This document shows positions 1 through 5,918 of a stretch of 7,302 bases of DNA, piece by piece. Source of the DNA: DATLAN01 sp035527455 (GTDB taxonomy: Bacteria; Planctomycetota; Planctomycetia; Pirellulales; Thermoguttaceae); the NCBI GenBank assembly GCA_035527455.1, contig DATLAN010000663.1:1-7302 (forward strand). The letters run 5' to 3'. The translations under genes were made by a program, and so were the position numbers. The number at the start of each line of letters is the position of its first letter. Within the stretch, counting starts at the first letter, position 1. The notes beneath the pieces are model-generated. The model was not told the DNA's origin. It did not search any database and saw only the letters and a list, made by a program, of their open reading frames with translations.

Positions 1-130
1 AGTGCATCTGCACCTGAGAGCGGTGAGGTCGATCCACACGAGCGGTTGCTGAGGTATTTTTTGTATTCATGACCACGTTTTAGCGCGATCACCAAAAATG
101 CACAAGCCCGTTTAATAAATTCACAGGCTA

Positions 131-184
131 TCCGCGAGATGTGGCCATGGGAGATCCAGGGTCTTTCGGGCTACATCTCGCGGA
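131..184. repeat. Long inverted repeat / hairpin downstream of the response regulator gene
   Basis: Bases 131-142 and 173-184 are perfect 12-base reverse complements. The pairing continues inward through 143-146 and 169-172 with one G-T wobble, giving a 16-bp stem and a 22-base loop. The hairpin lies 14 bases beyond the stop codon of the minus-strand response regulator gene, where a terminator or an mRNA 3'-end stabilising structure would sit. No run of T follows on either strand, so it is not a classical intrinsic terminator. The wobble is G-U in plus-strand RNA but A-C in minus-strand RNA, so the full stem favours a plus transcript. It could also be a protein-binding palindrome. I see no gene in 1-198. 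Confidence 0.6.
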
Positions 185-198
185 GCGAGATGGCTACC

Positions 199-618
199 TT
201 AGTGCTGGCCTTCGTGGGCGGTCACCAGATGCGGCATCCAAAGGGCCTTGTCGATCAGCTCCAGAAGCACTTCGGGATCGAAAGGCTTGCGGAGGTAATA
301 GGTGCCTCCCACGGCGTGGCTGCGGCGGATGATGTCCGGAATCTGAGCGCCGGATAGGAACATGACCGGCACGTCGTTGAGCGCCTTGTTCTCCTTGATC
401 CGCTCGCACATCTCCAGCCCGCTGTGGCCGTGGAGGTTGATGTCGGAGATGATCAGGTCGGGCGGCGCGGCCTCGCTGGCAGCGATGGCGCCTTCGGCCG
501 TGGTGCAACAGCGGCAGGAGTAGTTCGCGGCGGTGAGCACGGCCGCCACTTCCTCCAGCACCTCCGTCTCGTCGTCGACCACCAGGATCAGCGGTTTTTG
601 TTTTTCGAAAGACTTCAT
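199..618 (-). CDS. Single-domain response regulator (CheY-like receiver)
   Basis: This 139-residue protein is almost entirely one receiver domain. It would be phosphorylated by a histidine kinase and signal through protein contacts, since no output domain is present. The acidic pair D15/D16 follows the hydrophobic first strand (LILVVDD). The phospho-acceptor is D59 in IISDINL, the switch Ser is S89 in MFLSG, and the conserved Lys is K111 in YLRKPF. All catalytic positions are intact, so the domain should be active. The length is normal for a stand-alone receiver plus a short tail. The start has no visible Shine-Dalgarno sequence. The gene lies 174 bases downstream of a PP2C phosphatase gene on the same strand, so shared transcription is possible. 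The cognate kinase is not in the window and the target is unknown. Confidence 0.93.
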   Translation of the reverse strand: MKSFEKQKPLILVVDDETEVLEEVAAVLTAANYSCRCCTTAEGAIAASEAAPPDLIISDINLHGHSGLEMCERIKENKALNDVPVMFLSGAQIPDIIRRSHAVGGTYYLRKPFDPEVLLELIDKALWMPHLVTAHEGQH

Positions 619-792
619 TGGGGTTCTGTCAGGTCTAGGGGGTTTCGAGGACCGGTCTGATGCAGGCAGTCAACTCCGCACAATCGCGGAGGTCCCGCTA
701 TCCTCTTGGTTCGACCGCGAAAGCGGCCCCCATTCACTAAGCTTTCGCTGGATCGCCTAATTCAGAATACCGGCACAACCGGAAGACCTCGC

Positions 793-1593
793 CTACCCGG
801 AACGAAACGTCACAAACGTCAAATCGTCCGGTTTCGACGGCCAACCCGGCTCGGGCGCTTCCATCCGGCGGCGGCAATCGTCGGCCAGCCGGCGCACCAC
901 GCGTTTCAGCGGCCCCTTGCGGACCCGTTCGACGATCTCGTCGAGGTGAAGGTTGTCGAACAGCCCGTCGGTGGCCAGAAGCAGCGTGTCGTATCGGGCC
1001 ATTTCAACGGTCGAGCCGACGTCGATTCGCATGTCGGGCGTGCCGATGATGTTCGAAACGACGTGGCGTTCCTGGTGGTTCATCGCCTCGTCTTCGTCGA
1101 GCAGACCGGCCTCCACGGCATATCCGACGGGCGAATGACAAATCGTCTGCAGCTTGATCTTCCCGCGTTGGCCCACTACCAGAATCATCGAATCGCCGAC
1201 GTGATAAGGACGCACGGTGCGGCCTTGAATCTCGGCCACGGCCAGCGTGGTGGCGGCCCCGATCCCCAGTTCGCTGACCGCCCGATTGGCCGCTTCGATG
1301 CCGTCGAGGATAGCCGCCCGCAGCGTCGGCTCCTCGGCGGGCGCCTCCTTCAAAGAGGCGATCATCTCCCGAATGGCCAAAGCCGAAGCCTGTTCTCCGG
1401 CCGGCGATCCGCCCAGGCCGTCGGCCACAACCAGGACCGCCGCGTGACCGTTGACCCGGACCAACGCGGCGGCATCCTCGTTCGGCGTCTGCCTATCGGG
1501 CGAAGGCGCGGAGAAAACGCCCGCAGTCCCCCCCGCAATGGGGAGAACTTCACCCTGAGGCATGTCGGCTTGGAAGAAAAGCTTTGGTTCCAT
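793..1593 (-). CDS. PP2C-family serine/threonine protein phosphatase
   Basis: This 266-residue protein carries the PP2C (PPM) motifs in order: R34 and NED at 38-40, VADGLGG at 56-62, GAATTL at 112-117, HVGDS at 131-135, ERHVVSNIIG at 175-184, ATDGLFD at 207-213 and PDDLTF at 255-260. The expected metal-binding acids D40, D58, D209 and D257 are present, so an active Mn/Mg-dependent phosphatase is likely. It would remove phosphate from Ser/Thr of cytoplasmic proteins and so oppose a Hanks-type kinase. The length matches compact bacterial PP2C enzymes. I see no transmembrane segment or added regulatory domain. The first ATG of the frame is used, without a clear ribosome-binding site. A receiver protein gene lies downstream and the SEC-C/TPR gene upstream on the same strand. 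No kinase gene is visible, so the substrate is unknown. Confidence 0.95.
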   Translation of the reverse strand: MEPKLFFQADMPQGEVLPIAGGTAGVFSAPSPDRQTPNEDAAALVRVNGHAAVLVVADGLGGSPAGEQASALAIREMIASLKEAPAEEPTLRAAILDGIEAANRAVSELGIGAATTLAVAEIQGRTVRPYHVGDSMILVVGQRGKIKLQTICHSPVGYAVEAGLLDEDEAMNHQERHVVSNIIGTPDMRIDVGSTVEMARYDTLLLATDGLFDNLHLDEIVERVRKGPLKRVVRRLADDCRRRMEAPEPGWPSKPDDLTFVTFRSG

Positions 1594-1633
1594 ACATCAA
1601 TAGTATCGTCCAGGCGAGGACGCAGCAGTCGGG

Positions 1634-1663
1634 ATTATCTCCCCTATTATCGACGGTGACTAA
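1634..1663 (-). promoter_or_regulatory. Possible promoter of the PP2C gene
   Basis: Read on the minus strand, TTAGTC (1663-1658) and GATAAT (1639-1634) stand 18 bases apart, a loose match to sigma-70 -35 and -10 boxes. Transcription would begin roughly 30-35 bases before the phosphatase start at 1593. A second GATAAT lies at 1651-1646, twelve bases upstream of the first. The -35 match is weak and this is pattern matching only. The surrounding gap 1594-1711 holds no gene that I can support. Confidence 0.22.
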
Positions 1664-1711
1664 CCACCAAGACATGCCCCGCAGCCGACTGTGCTCGAAC
1701 TTCCCAACGTA

Positions 1712-3847
1712 TCAGTCCGGCGTCCATAGCTTCTTTTCGCCGCCGGGCTGGTCGCTGCCGGGGGTCCAGATCCTACCCGGCGCGGGTTGCCCGGGCATCC
1801 CTTGATCGGCGGCGGCGAGGATCGGCTCGTGATACATCGGAGGCGGCGGCACCGGCATGCCGTCGGGACGCAGCACGCCGTAGCGGACCAGCAACCGCAT
1901 CAACGACTCGGCTACGCCCGGCTCTTCCATGTGGCGGTTTTGCAGGTGGTTCAGTAGCTCTTGAACCTCATTGCCGTCGCCCTGCTCGAAACGGAAGGAA
2001 AGCTCCAACAGATCCCACGCCGCGCACGATTGGCCGGCCGCAAGCCCCGCCTCGCGTCCCCGGGTGACGTACTCGATCGCCCGTTGCGGGTCTTCCTCCA
2101 TTCGCGCCAGGATGCTGTAGGCCTGAAGTCGCTCCTCCCGGCCGGCCAGGCTTTCCCGTTCGATCAAAGCCAGGGCGAATTTGCGCAGCGCTTTCGCTGT
2201 CGCAAAGGCCCTCGCATGACGATAAACCAGCAGCAACGCCTCGTCAGACGCCTTTTCGACCTCCACGCGGAACAGCCGCACCGCCGGTAGATCGTCAATC
2301 TCCACCTCGCCCGGATCGATCGGATCGAGCGTCGGCAGCTCGAGTTCCTTGCGCAGTTCATTGAAATCGAACCCGCCGGGCATCCGCTCCAGCCAGCAAT
2401 CCAGCACCATGATCGCCGCCATGACTTTCACGCGGGAGGCTTCCTCTCCGGCCGCTTCGCACGGCGTCTTGCCGCCCAGCGCTCCCAGTTTCAATTCCGG
2501 CCAACGTTCCAGAAGCGCGTAGCGTCGGTACTCGGCAACCAGCTTGTCGAACTGTTCGCGGGTGGTCTTCTTCGGCGGACGCCACTTGTTGTGCAACAAC
2601 TCCCGGCTGGCCGAAACGTGTCCCATCGTCGTTTGCTCGACGGCGGCCTCGAGGCTCTCGCCGGCCATCTCGCCAAGCAGCGTCTTCAAGGCTTCGACGT
2701 CTGCACCGACCACCCCGATCACCTCCAGCCGCGCTTCGCGGTCGGTCTGGCGGCCGTAGAACATCGCCTGGCCGAGGACCCGGGAAAGCGTCTGGGGGGT
2801 AACGTCGTCGGCCTCTTCGCCCTGCTGGCGGTCCAGGAGCAAGAAGGCGGCTTTCGGCGGCGGGTTGTCGGCGTCGCTGAACGTGGCGGGATCGAAGGGG
2901 ATCCGGATCGTTCGCGGCTCGGCCAAGAGCGTCGTTTCGAGCTGGTCGGCGTCCTTCACCGTCCACGTCAGCGAGAGCATCTCGCACTGATCGCCCAACG
3001 GATCGTCGGCCGAGAGCATTGCCAGGGCTTCGGCCTCCACGGCGTCTTCCAGCGGAACGTCCAAGGCCGCGTACTTCTGCAAGGTTTCGATGAAGCCGGA
3101 ATTGTCCCCCAGCCAACCGCGGAGCATCGCCAGGTTGCGCCAGATCTCGGGCCAATCGCCGACTTCTTCAACCAGCGCCGCCAACCGATCGGCCGCCGTC
3201 TGCCACTTGCCCGCCTGAGCCGGTGCCATCGCCTCGTCGAATCGGGTCTTCCACGGCGCGTCCGGCGGACAATTGGCGAAGATCGGGGCGTCCTTGAACA
3301 AGACGGGCACCTCGGGCGACTGGTTCAGCGCGAAGAGTTTGGCCGTGGGTCGCTCGTCGTCTCGGGCGATGGCCATCTGCAATCGCAGCAACGCACGGCC
3401 GGCCAGCCACTGGCCCTCGTGCAGCAGGACGTCGGAGACGACCTGCATCGCCTCGTACAAACGGTCGGAGATTTCCCCGTCGGCGATCTCCAGGGCCCGA
3501 TGGATAAGCCCGATCGCCGCCTGGCCGCCCTCTTCTGCCGCCGTAATCATGGCGGACTCGGCCAGCGCCGTGGTGTTTTCGGGATGTTTTTCGAGGAAAT
3601 GGGCCGCGTTGACCACGGCCTCTTCGAACTGGTCGGTCGAACGCAGCAGCGCCGCCTTGATCGCCAGCAGACACGCCTTGTCCGGAGTCTTCTGCAGCAA
3701 CTGATCGATGTGCTTCGAACAGGCCAATTGCTGGTCGCCTTCGAGCATCCGGCCGATTTTCTGCAGTTCTGCGACGAAGTCCGGGCAACAGAATTTGATC
3801 TTCTTGCCGGTACCCCCCGGGCAGAGCGAATAGGCGTCGATGGGCAT
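1712..3847 (-). CDS. SEC-C-motif, TPR-like repeat protein of unknown function
   Basis: I start this 711-residue protein at the ATG at 3847, just before a short zinc-binding-like motif, C9-P-G-G-T-G-K-K-I-K-F-C20-C21. It resembles the SEC-C motif (usually CxC...CC), but the second Cys is replaced by G11. The region after it, about residues 22-270, is helical and TPR-like, with repeated amphipathic helices. A mixed region at about 290-420 contains strand-like stretches. A GGKTPCEAA segment lies near residues 458-466 and more TPR-like helices near 550-665. The end is proline-rich and carries two copies of [RK][IL]WTP (692-696, 706-710). There is no signal peptide or membrane span, so it is probably a cytoplasmic scaffold or adaptor. 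A longer frame reaches 4117 but runs into the tRNA terminator, so I reject it. GGAAAG stands eight bases before the chosen ATG. The function is unknown. I believe similar proteins occur in planctomycetes but cannot check. Confidence 0.85.
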   Translation of the reverse strand: MPIDAYSLCPGGTGKKIKFCCPDFVAELQKIGRMLEGDQQLACSKHIDQLLQKTPDKACLLAIKAALLRSTDQFEEAVVNAAHFLEKHPENTTALAESAMITAAEEGGQAAIGLIHRALEIADGEISDRLYEAMQVVSDVLLHEGQWLAGRALLRLQMAIARDDERPTAKLFALNQSPEVPVLFKDAPIFANCPPDAPWKTRFDEAMAPAQAGKWQTAADRLAALVEEVGDWPEIWRNLAMLRGWLGDNSGFIETLQKYAALDVPLEDAVEAEALAMLSADDPLGDQCEMLSLTWTVKDADQLETTLLAEPRTIRIPFDPATFSDADNPPPKAAFLLLDRQQGEEADDVTPQTLSRVLGQAMFYGRQTDREARLEVIGVVGADVEALKTLLGEMAGESLEAAVEQTTMGHVSASRELLHNKWRPPKKTTREQFDKLVAEYRRYALLERWPELKLGALGGKTPCEAAGEEASRVKVMAAIMVLDCWLERMPGGFDFNELRKELELPTLDPIDPGEVEIDDLPAVRLFRVEVEKASDEALLLVYRHARAFATAKALRKFALALIERESLAGREERLQAYSILARMEEDPQRAIEYVTRGREAGLAAGQSCAAWDLLELSFRFEQGDGNEVQELLNHLQNRHMEEPGVAESLMRLLVRYGVLRPDGMPVPPPPMYHEPILAAADQGMPGQPAPGRIWTPGSDQPGGEKKLWTPD

Positions 3848-4088
3848 GAGAGCAGCTTTCCACGAGGACGTGACGGGACAGGCGACGGTTTGACCAAGCC
3901 GCCAAACCATCAACCTATCATGAAACGAGTCCGCCGGACAGGGGGGCGGTGGGAAGGCGGGGAACGCAGAGGAAATGCCGGGGGTAAACGAGCCCCCTTG
4001 CAGTGGATCACCGTCGGCATCACGACCATTCAAGCAGGTATAATCTCCTCGACAAAATCGACGGTGCCCACCAGCGTCGAGGCCGAGC

Positions 4089-4128
4089 AAAAAAAGCCCC
4101 AAGCCCTTGTTCCTCAAGGGCTCGGGGC
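4089..4128 (-). terminator. Rho-independent terminator of the split tRNA gene
   Basis: Bases 4096-4109 and 4115-4128 form a 14-bp stem with a 5-base loop. The stem is followed on the minus strand by seven Ts (4095-4089). The single imperfect pair (4101/4123) is a G-U wobble in minus-strand RNA but an A-C mismatch in plus-strand RNA, which fixes the direction. The terminator begins one base after the discriminator position of the tRNA remnant. It is therefore the natural terminator of the chromosomal tRNA gene that the element entered. Confidence 0.93.
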
Positions 4129-4129
4129 A

Positions 4130-4150
4130 TAGGCCCGGCAGGACTCGAAC
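4130..4150 (-). tRNA. 3'-terminal fragment of a tRNA gene, attachment (att) site
   Basis: On the minus strand this 21-base segment reads G, the T-loop TTCGAGT, the 3' T-stem strand CCTGC, the 3' acceptor strand CGGGCCT and the discriminator A. The CCA is not encoded. The sequence before it does not complete the T-stem (GCTTG where GCAGG is expected), and no acceptor 5' strand matching CGGGCCT follows at the right distance. The gene is therefore cut at the T-loop. A tRNA tail joined to its own terminator is what tRNA-targeting tyrosine recombinases leave at one element end. The complete tRNA should be rebuilt at the far right end, also on the minus strand. The tRNA identity cannot be fixed from this tail. 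An Arg tRNA with a GGGCCCG-type 5' strand would fit, but that is a guess. Confidence 0.8.
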
Positions 4151-4308
4151 AAGCCCCTAAAACCCCTGAAAAAATAGGGGTTTCTCAAGAGCGCGCTGCA
4201 CCAGGCGCTGCACCGCCCGAACTATTGGCCCTCTGGCCAACCCTCTCGGAAGATCAGCAGCGGGCCATTCTGGGGGTATTGCGGGGTGATACCCCCGATA
4301 ACGGCTAA
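4132..4308 (+). CDS. Orphan C-terminal coding tail, probably of the element's integrase
   Basis: A frame open through the tRNA remnant encodes AGLEQAPKTP across the att core and continues to a stop at 4306-4308. Its last part, PELLALWPTLSEDQQRAILG..., looks like a true amphipathic helical protein end rather than random translation. It has no plausible start or ribosome-binding site of its own. To the left, the frame only crosses the terminator and noncoding chromosomal DNA. Tyrosine integrase genes often read through attP, which gives tails with tRNA-derived G[LF]E[PQ]-like strings. After integration the part beyond the core is left at the opposite end. I infer that the coordinates given are the last 58 codons of such a gene. 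Tails of this W-P-L type seem familiar to me from planctomycete integrases, but that is memory, not a search. It could also be a decayed gene end. Confidence 0.45.
   Translation, partial: GPAGLEQAPKTPEKIGVSQERAAPGAAPPELLALWPTLSEDQQRAILGVLRGDTPDNG
4160..4183. repeat. Inverted repeat next to the att core
   Basis: AAACCCCT (4160-4167) and AGGGGTTT (4176-4183) are perfect 8-base arms around an 8-base A-rich loop, ten bases inside the element from the tRNA remnant. On the minus strand the loop holds a T run, but no T tract follows the second arm, so a terminator is unlikely. A position this close to the core fits an integrase or excisionase binding site. Confidence 0.5.
4193..4214. repeat. Two direct copies of GCGCTGCACC
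   Basis: The 10-base unit occurs at 4193-4202 and 4205-4214, a 12-base period and so in frame. In the plus-strand reading frame it encodes AAPGAAP. It could be a pair of recombinase arm sites or just a small coding duplication. Confidence 0.5.
4272..4296. repeat. Inverted repeat at the end of the orphan tail
   Basis: GGGGGTAT (4272-4279) and ATACCCCC (4289-4296) are perfect 8-base arms with a 9-base loop. They lie within the last codons of the 4132-4308 frame, with the stop codon ten bases further on. There is no T run on either strand, so this is either a weak transcript-end structure or a protein-binding site. The stretch 4309-4424 that follows is AT-rich. It includes a short inverted repeat GAATTT/AAATTC (4324-4329, 4337-4342). 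It holds no gene, and I found no convincing promoter there. Confidence 0.4.
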
Positions 4309-4424
4309 AACCCCACCCTATGAGAATTTCTTTGGAAAATTCCGAGATTTTCGTGCAAGAATTAAATCAGGAACACTTCTTATAGATAGGGAACGACATT
4401 TGCACACGGCCGCGGGAACTTCGC

Positions 4425-5396
4425 ATGGTGGACCTTTCTGATTTCGTCGTCTTGACCGAAGAGGAGGCCTGGACAAGCTGCCGGGATTCGTTTGCGGAAG
4501 CGTGCGCGCAAAGGTATGGCCGCGACGAAATGACCCGCGACGAACTGGAACAACACCTACTTTTGTTCATAGAAGAGAATCGCCTGGATGGCACATGGCC
4601 CCGAGAGCCGTACAACGATTTCCCTTTCCCTTCAGATTGGACTTATATCGGAAAGGCCCTACGCCACGAAGCGCAGCGGTTCTTGCGCGAAGACGCCGTG
4701 TTACGAGTGAAGGGCTTACCCCGGCGACGGCAGCGCATCGCCACCACGAAACACCTGAATTATGCGCGGGATTACCAACATCCATCAACCGGGCAATTCC
4801 GACGCCGCGGTAAGACAGTTCTGGATGCCGACGATTATGAAGCTCCGATGGCCGCTTCGCGGCGACGAGGCACATTTGCGGCGGCAATAGAAATGCCGAC
4901 GACAAACCAGAATAAAGCATTCTCGACCCAGGAACGCCCTGCCGATCCCGGGATTCCGTTTCGGGTTCCTGACGGCAAGCCGGACACTTCCCGGAAAATC
5001 GGCAAGCAAGAACGCGCTGAACATAAAGCGGAGGTCAAGGAGCAGGCAGATATTCGGAAGCTTGCTACCCCGGCCCTCTGCAAGAAATGTGTTGGGGCGC
5101 CCGAGCCGCTTTGCGATGTTTGCAAGCCACGACAAGATGGTAAGCCGACGCAATTGGGGTTGACGCCCCCGCGGGTCTGCGAAGTGCTCGGGATTGCGCC
5201 CGATGACGAGCCGGCCAGTGACCCGCGGGTCAACCTCCAGGACCACATCGACGATCCGCGCGATTGGCTTCTGGCGCTGCAACTCTGCCAACGAAGAAAA
5301 CCGTCCCAGAAAGATTTATGTGAACTCTTCGGATATTCGCTCCGCGAATTACGCGCGGCGATTGCCCGAATCAAGCGACAACTCCCCCCGACCTGA
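4425..5396 (+). CDS. Sigma-factor-like element protein with a four-cysteine central region
   Basis: I do not recognise this 323-residue protein as a named family. Its N-terminus (about 10-95) has the rhythm of sigma-70 region 2. RYGRDEMTRDELEQHLLLFI at 30-49 compares with 2.1-2.2, and W72 followed by IGKALRHEAQRFLRE compares with 2.3-2.4. A basic stretch follows at about 94-150. The centre is polar and probably disordered, then comes C219-x2-C222-x7-C230-x2-C233, a likely zinc knuckle. The C-terminus (280-320) resembles a region-4 helix-turn-helix (SQKDLCELFGYSLRELRAAI). These likenesses suggest a DNA-binding transcription regulator of the element, which is inference. It is the first complete gene inside the left end. 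The next gene begins ten bases after its stop, so the two are probably co-transcribed. The chosen start is the first ATG of the frame, with only a weak GGGAA before it. Confidence 0.8.
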   Translation: MVDLSDFVVLTEEEAWTSCRDSFAEACAQRYGRDEMTRDELEQHLLLFIEENRLDGTWPREPYNDFPFPSDWTYIGKALRHEAQRFLREDAVLRVKGLPRRRQRIATTKHLNYARDYQHPSTGQFRRRGKTVLDADDYEAPMAASRRRGTFAAAIEMPTTNQNKAFSTQERPADPGIPFRVPDGKPDTSRKIGKQERAEHKAEVKEQADIRKLATPALCKKCVGAPEPLCDVCKPRQDGKPTQLGLTPPRVCEVLGIAPDDEPASDPRVNLQDHIDDPRDWLLALQLCQRRKPSQKDLCELFGYSLRELRAAIARIKRQLPPT

Positions 5397-5402
5397 AAGG
5401 AA
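5396..5402 (+). promoter_or_regulatory. Ribosome-binding site fixing the start at 5407
   Basis: AAAGGAA at 5396-5402 overlaps the stop codon of the preceding gene and stands four bases before the ATG at 5407. The frame is open back to 5194, but this site makes 5407 the clear start and implies translational coupling with the upstream gene. Confidence 0.75.
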
Positions 5403-5406
5403 CCCC

Positions 5407-5895
5407 ATGTCTCACCCGTCCCATTGCGTTTTGTCCCGCGACGATTACGAATTCATCCACTTCCGCGTGGTGCCCCGACTCGATTCTGACGGCGCACTCG
5501 CCGGCGGATGGTGCGTCAAATCCACGCGAACCACCTACCCGCTCACCACCGCCCAGGCCGTCGTCGAGTTACGTCGGCGTGGGTTCACTGTTGACGTGGA
5601 AACGCTCAACGGCTTCACCTGCGGCGCATCCTGGCAACCCGCCGACATCGACGCCGTGGCCGATGCCCTACTGGCCGACGATTCGCTGAACGATCTTGCG
5701 ATCGCCTTACGGGAATTCGATATTCCCGCCCTCGATTACTGGCTGGCCCTCCGATCGGCGGCGGCTCGCAACGTAGCAACCCTCGGACCCGCAGCCGGCG
5801 ACGCGAGCTATTACGACCTGACCGTCAAGCGTGGGCCAGCGGGGAGTACGGTTATCCTGACCCCCAGCGATGATACCCTGGCGATGATCGTCTAA
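5407..5895 (+). CDS. Hypothetical small element protein
   Basis: I do not recognise this 162-residue protein. It has no signal peptide, membrane segment or metal-binding cluster. Residues 12-70 look like a small alpha/beta unit with strand-like segments around FIHFRVVP and GGWCVKST. These are followed by a helix (TTAQAVVELRRRGF) and another strand. Residues 78-125 are mostly helical and acidic, and the end is strand-like (STVILTPSDD). The ATG is set by an AAAGGAA site overlapping the previous stop. It sits between the sigma-like gene and the excisionase-like gene on the same strand with short gaps, so it belongs to the element's early/control operon. Small soluble proteins in this position can be replication accessory or regulatory factors, but nothing in the sequence shows which. 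Confidence 0.75.
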   Translation: MSHPSHCVLSRDDYEFIHFRVVPRLDSDGALAGGWCVKSTRTTYPLTTAQAVVELRRRGFTVDVETLNGFTCGASWQPADIDAVADALLADDSLNDLAIALREFDIPALDYWLALRSAAARNVATLGPAAGDASYYDLTVKRGPAGSTVILTPSDDTLAMIV

Positions 5896-5918
5896 CCTTG
5901 CCCGCCGGAGACCCTAAC

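Noticed and set aside
770..782. CCGG...CCGG hairpin just after the PP2C stop as a terminator
   Set aside because: The arms are only four bases long and no T run follows.
706..1659. Plus-strand open frame of 317 codons antisense to the PP2C gene
   Set aside because: It mirrors a gene with clear PP2C motifs, and its own translation shows no recognisable fold or ribosome-binding site.
3848..4117. N-terminal extension of 90 codons for the SEC-C/TPR protein, from an ATG at 4117
   Set aside because: The extension starts inside the tRNA terminator stem, has a noncoding-like composition, and precedes a much better start just before the SEC-C motif at 3847. I see no other gene in this 241-base intergenic stretch.
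2591..4132. Long plus-strand open frame of 513 codons antisense to the SEC-C/TPR gene
   Set aside because: It is rich in Arg, Gly, His and Gln as typical antisense shadows of GC-rich genes are, has no domain-like segments, and runs through the terminator.
4130..4219. A complete, unusual tRNA on the minus strand covering the remnant and the repeats
   Set aside because: A GCGC...CTGGT...GCGC stretch resembles a D-arm, and the 4160-4183 hairpin could pass for an anticodon arm. However, the loop has eight bases, the T-stem has only three of five pairs, and the acceptor strands do not match. The tail is better read as an att remnant.
4380..4387. TTATAGAT as a -10 box for the 323-residue gene
   Set aside because: No acceptable -35 box lies 16-18 bases upstream, so I do not call a promoter there.
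4367..4615. Minus-strand frame of 82 codons at the start of the element
   Set aside because: It is Ser/Arg-rich and antisense to the start of the 323-residue gene, with no supporting motif or ribosome-binding site.
5194..5406. Upstream start for the 162-residue protein
   Set aside because: It would overlap more than 200 bases of the preceding gene, while the ATG at 5407 has a clear AAAGGAA site.
5898..5918. TTG start for the excisionase-like protein
   Set aside because: The extra seven residues add nothing to the domain, and the GGAGA site is spaced for the ATG at 5919.
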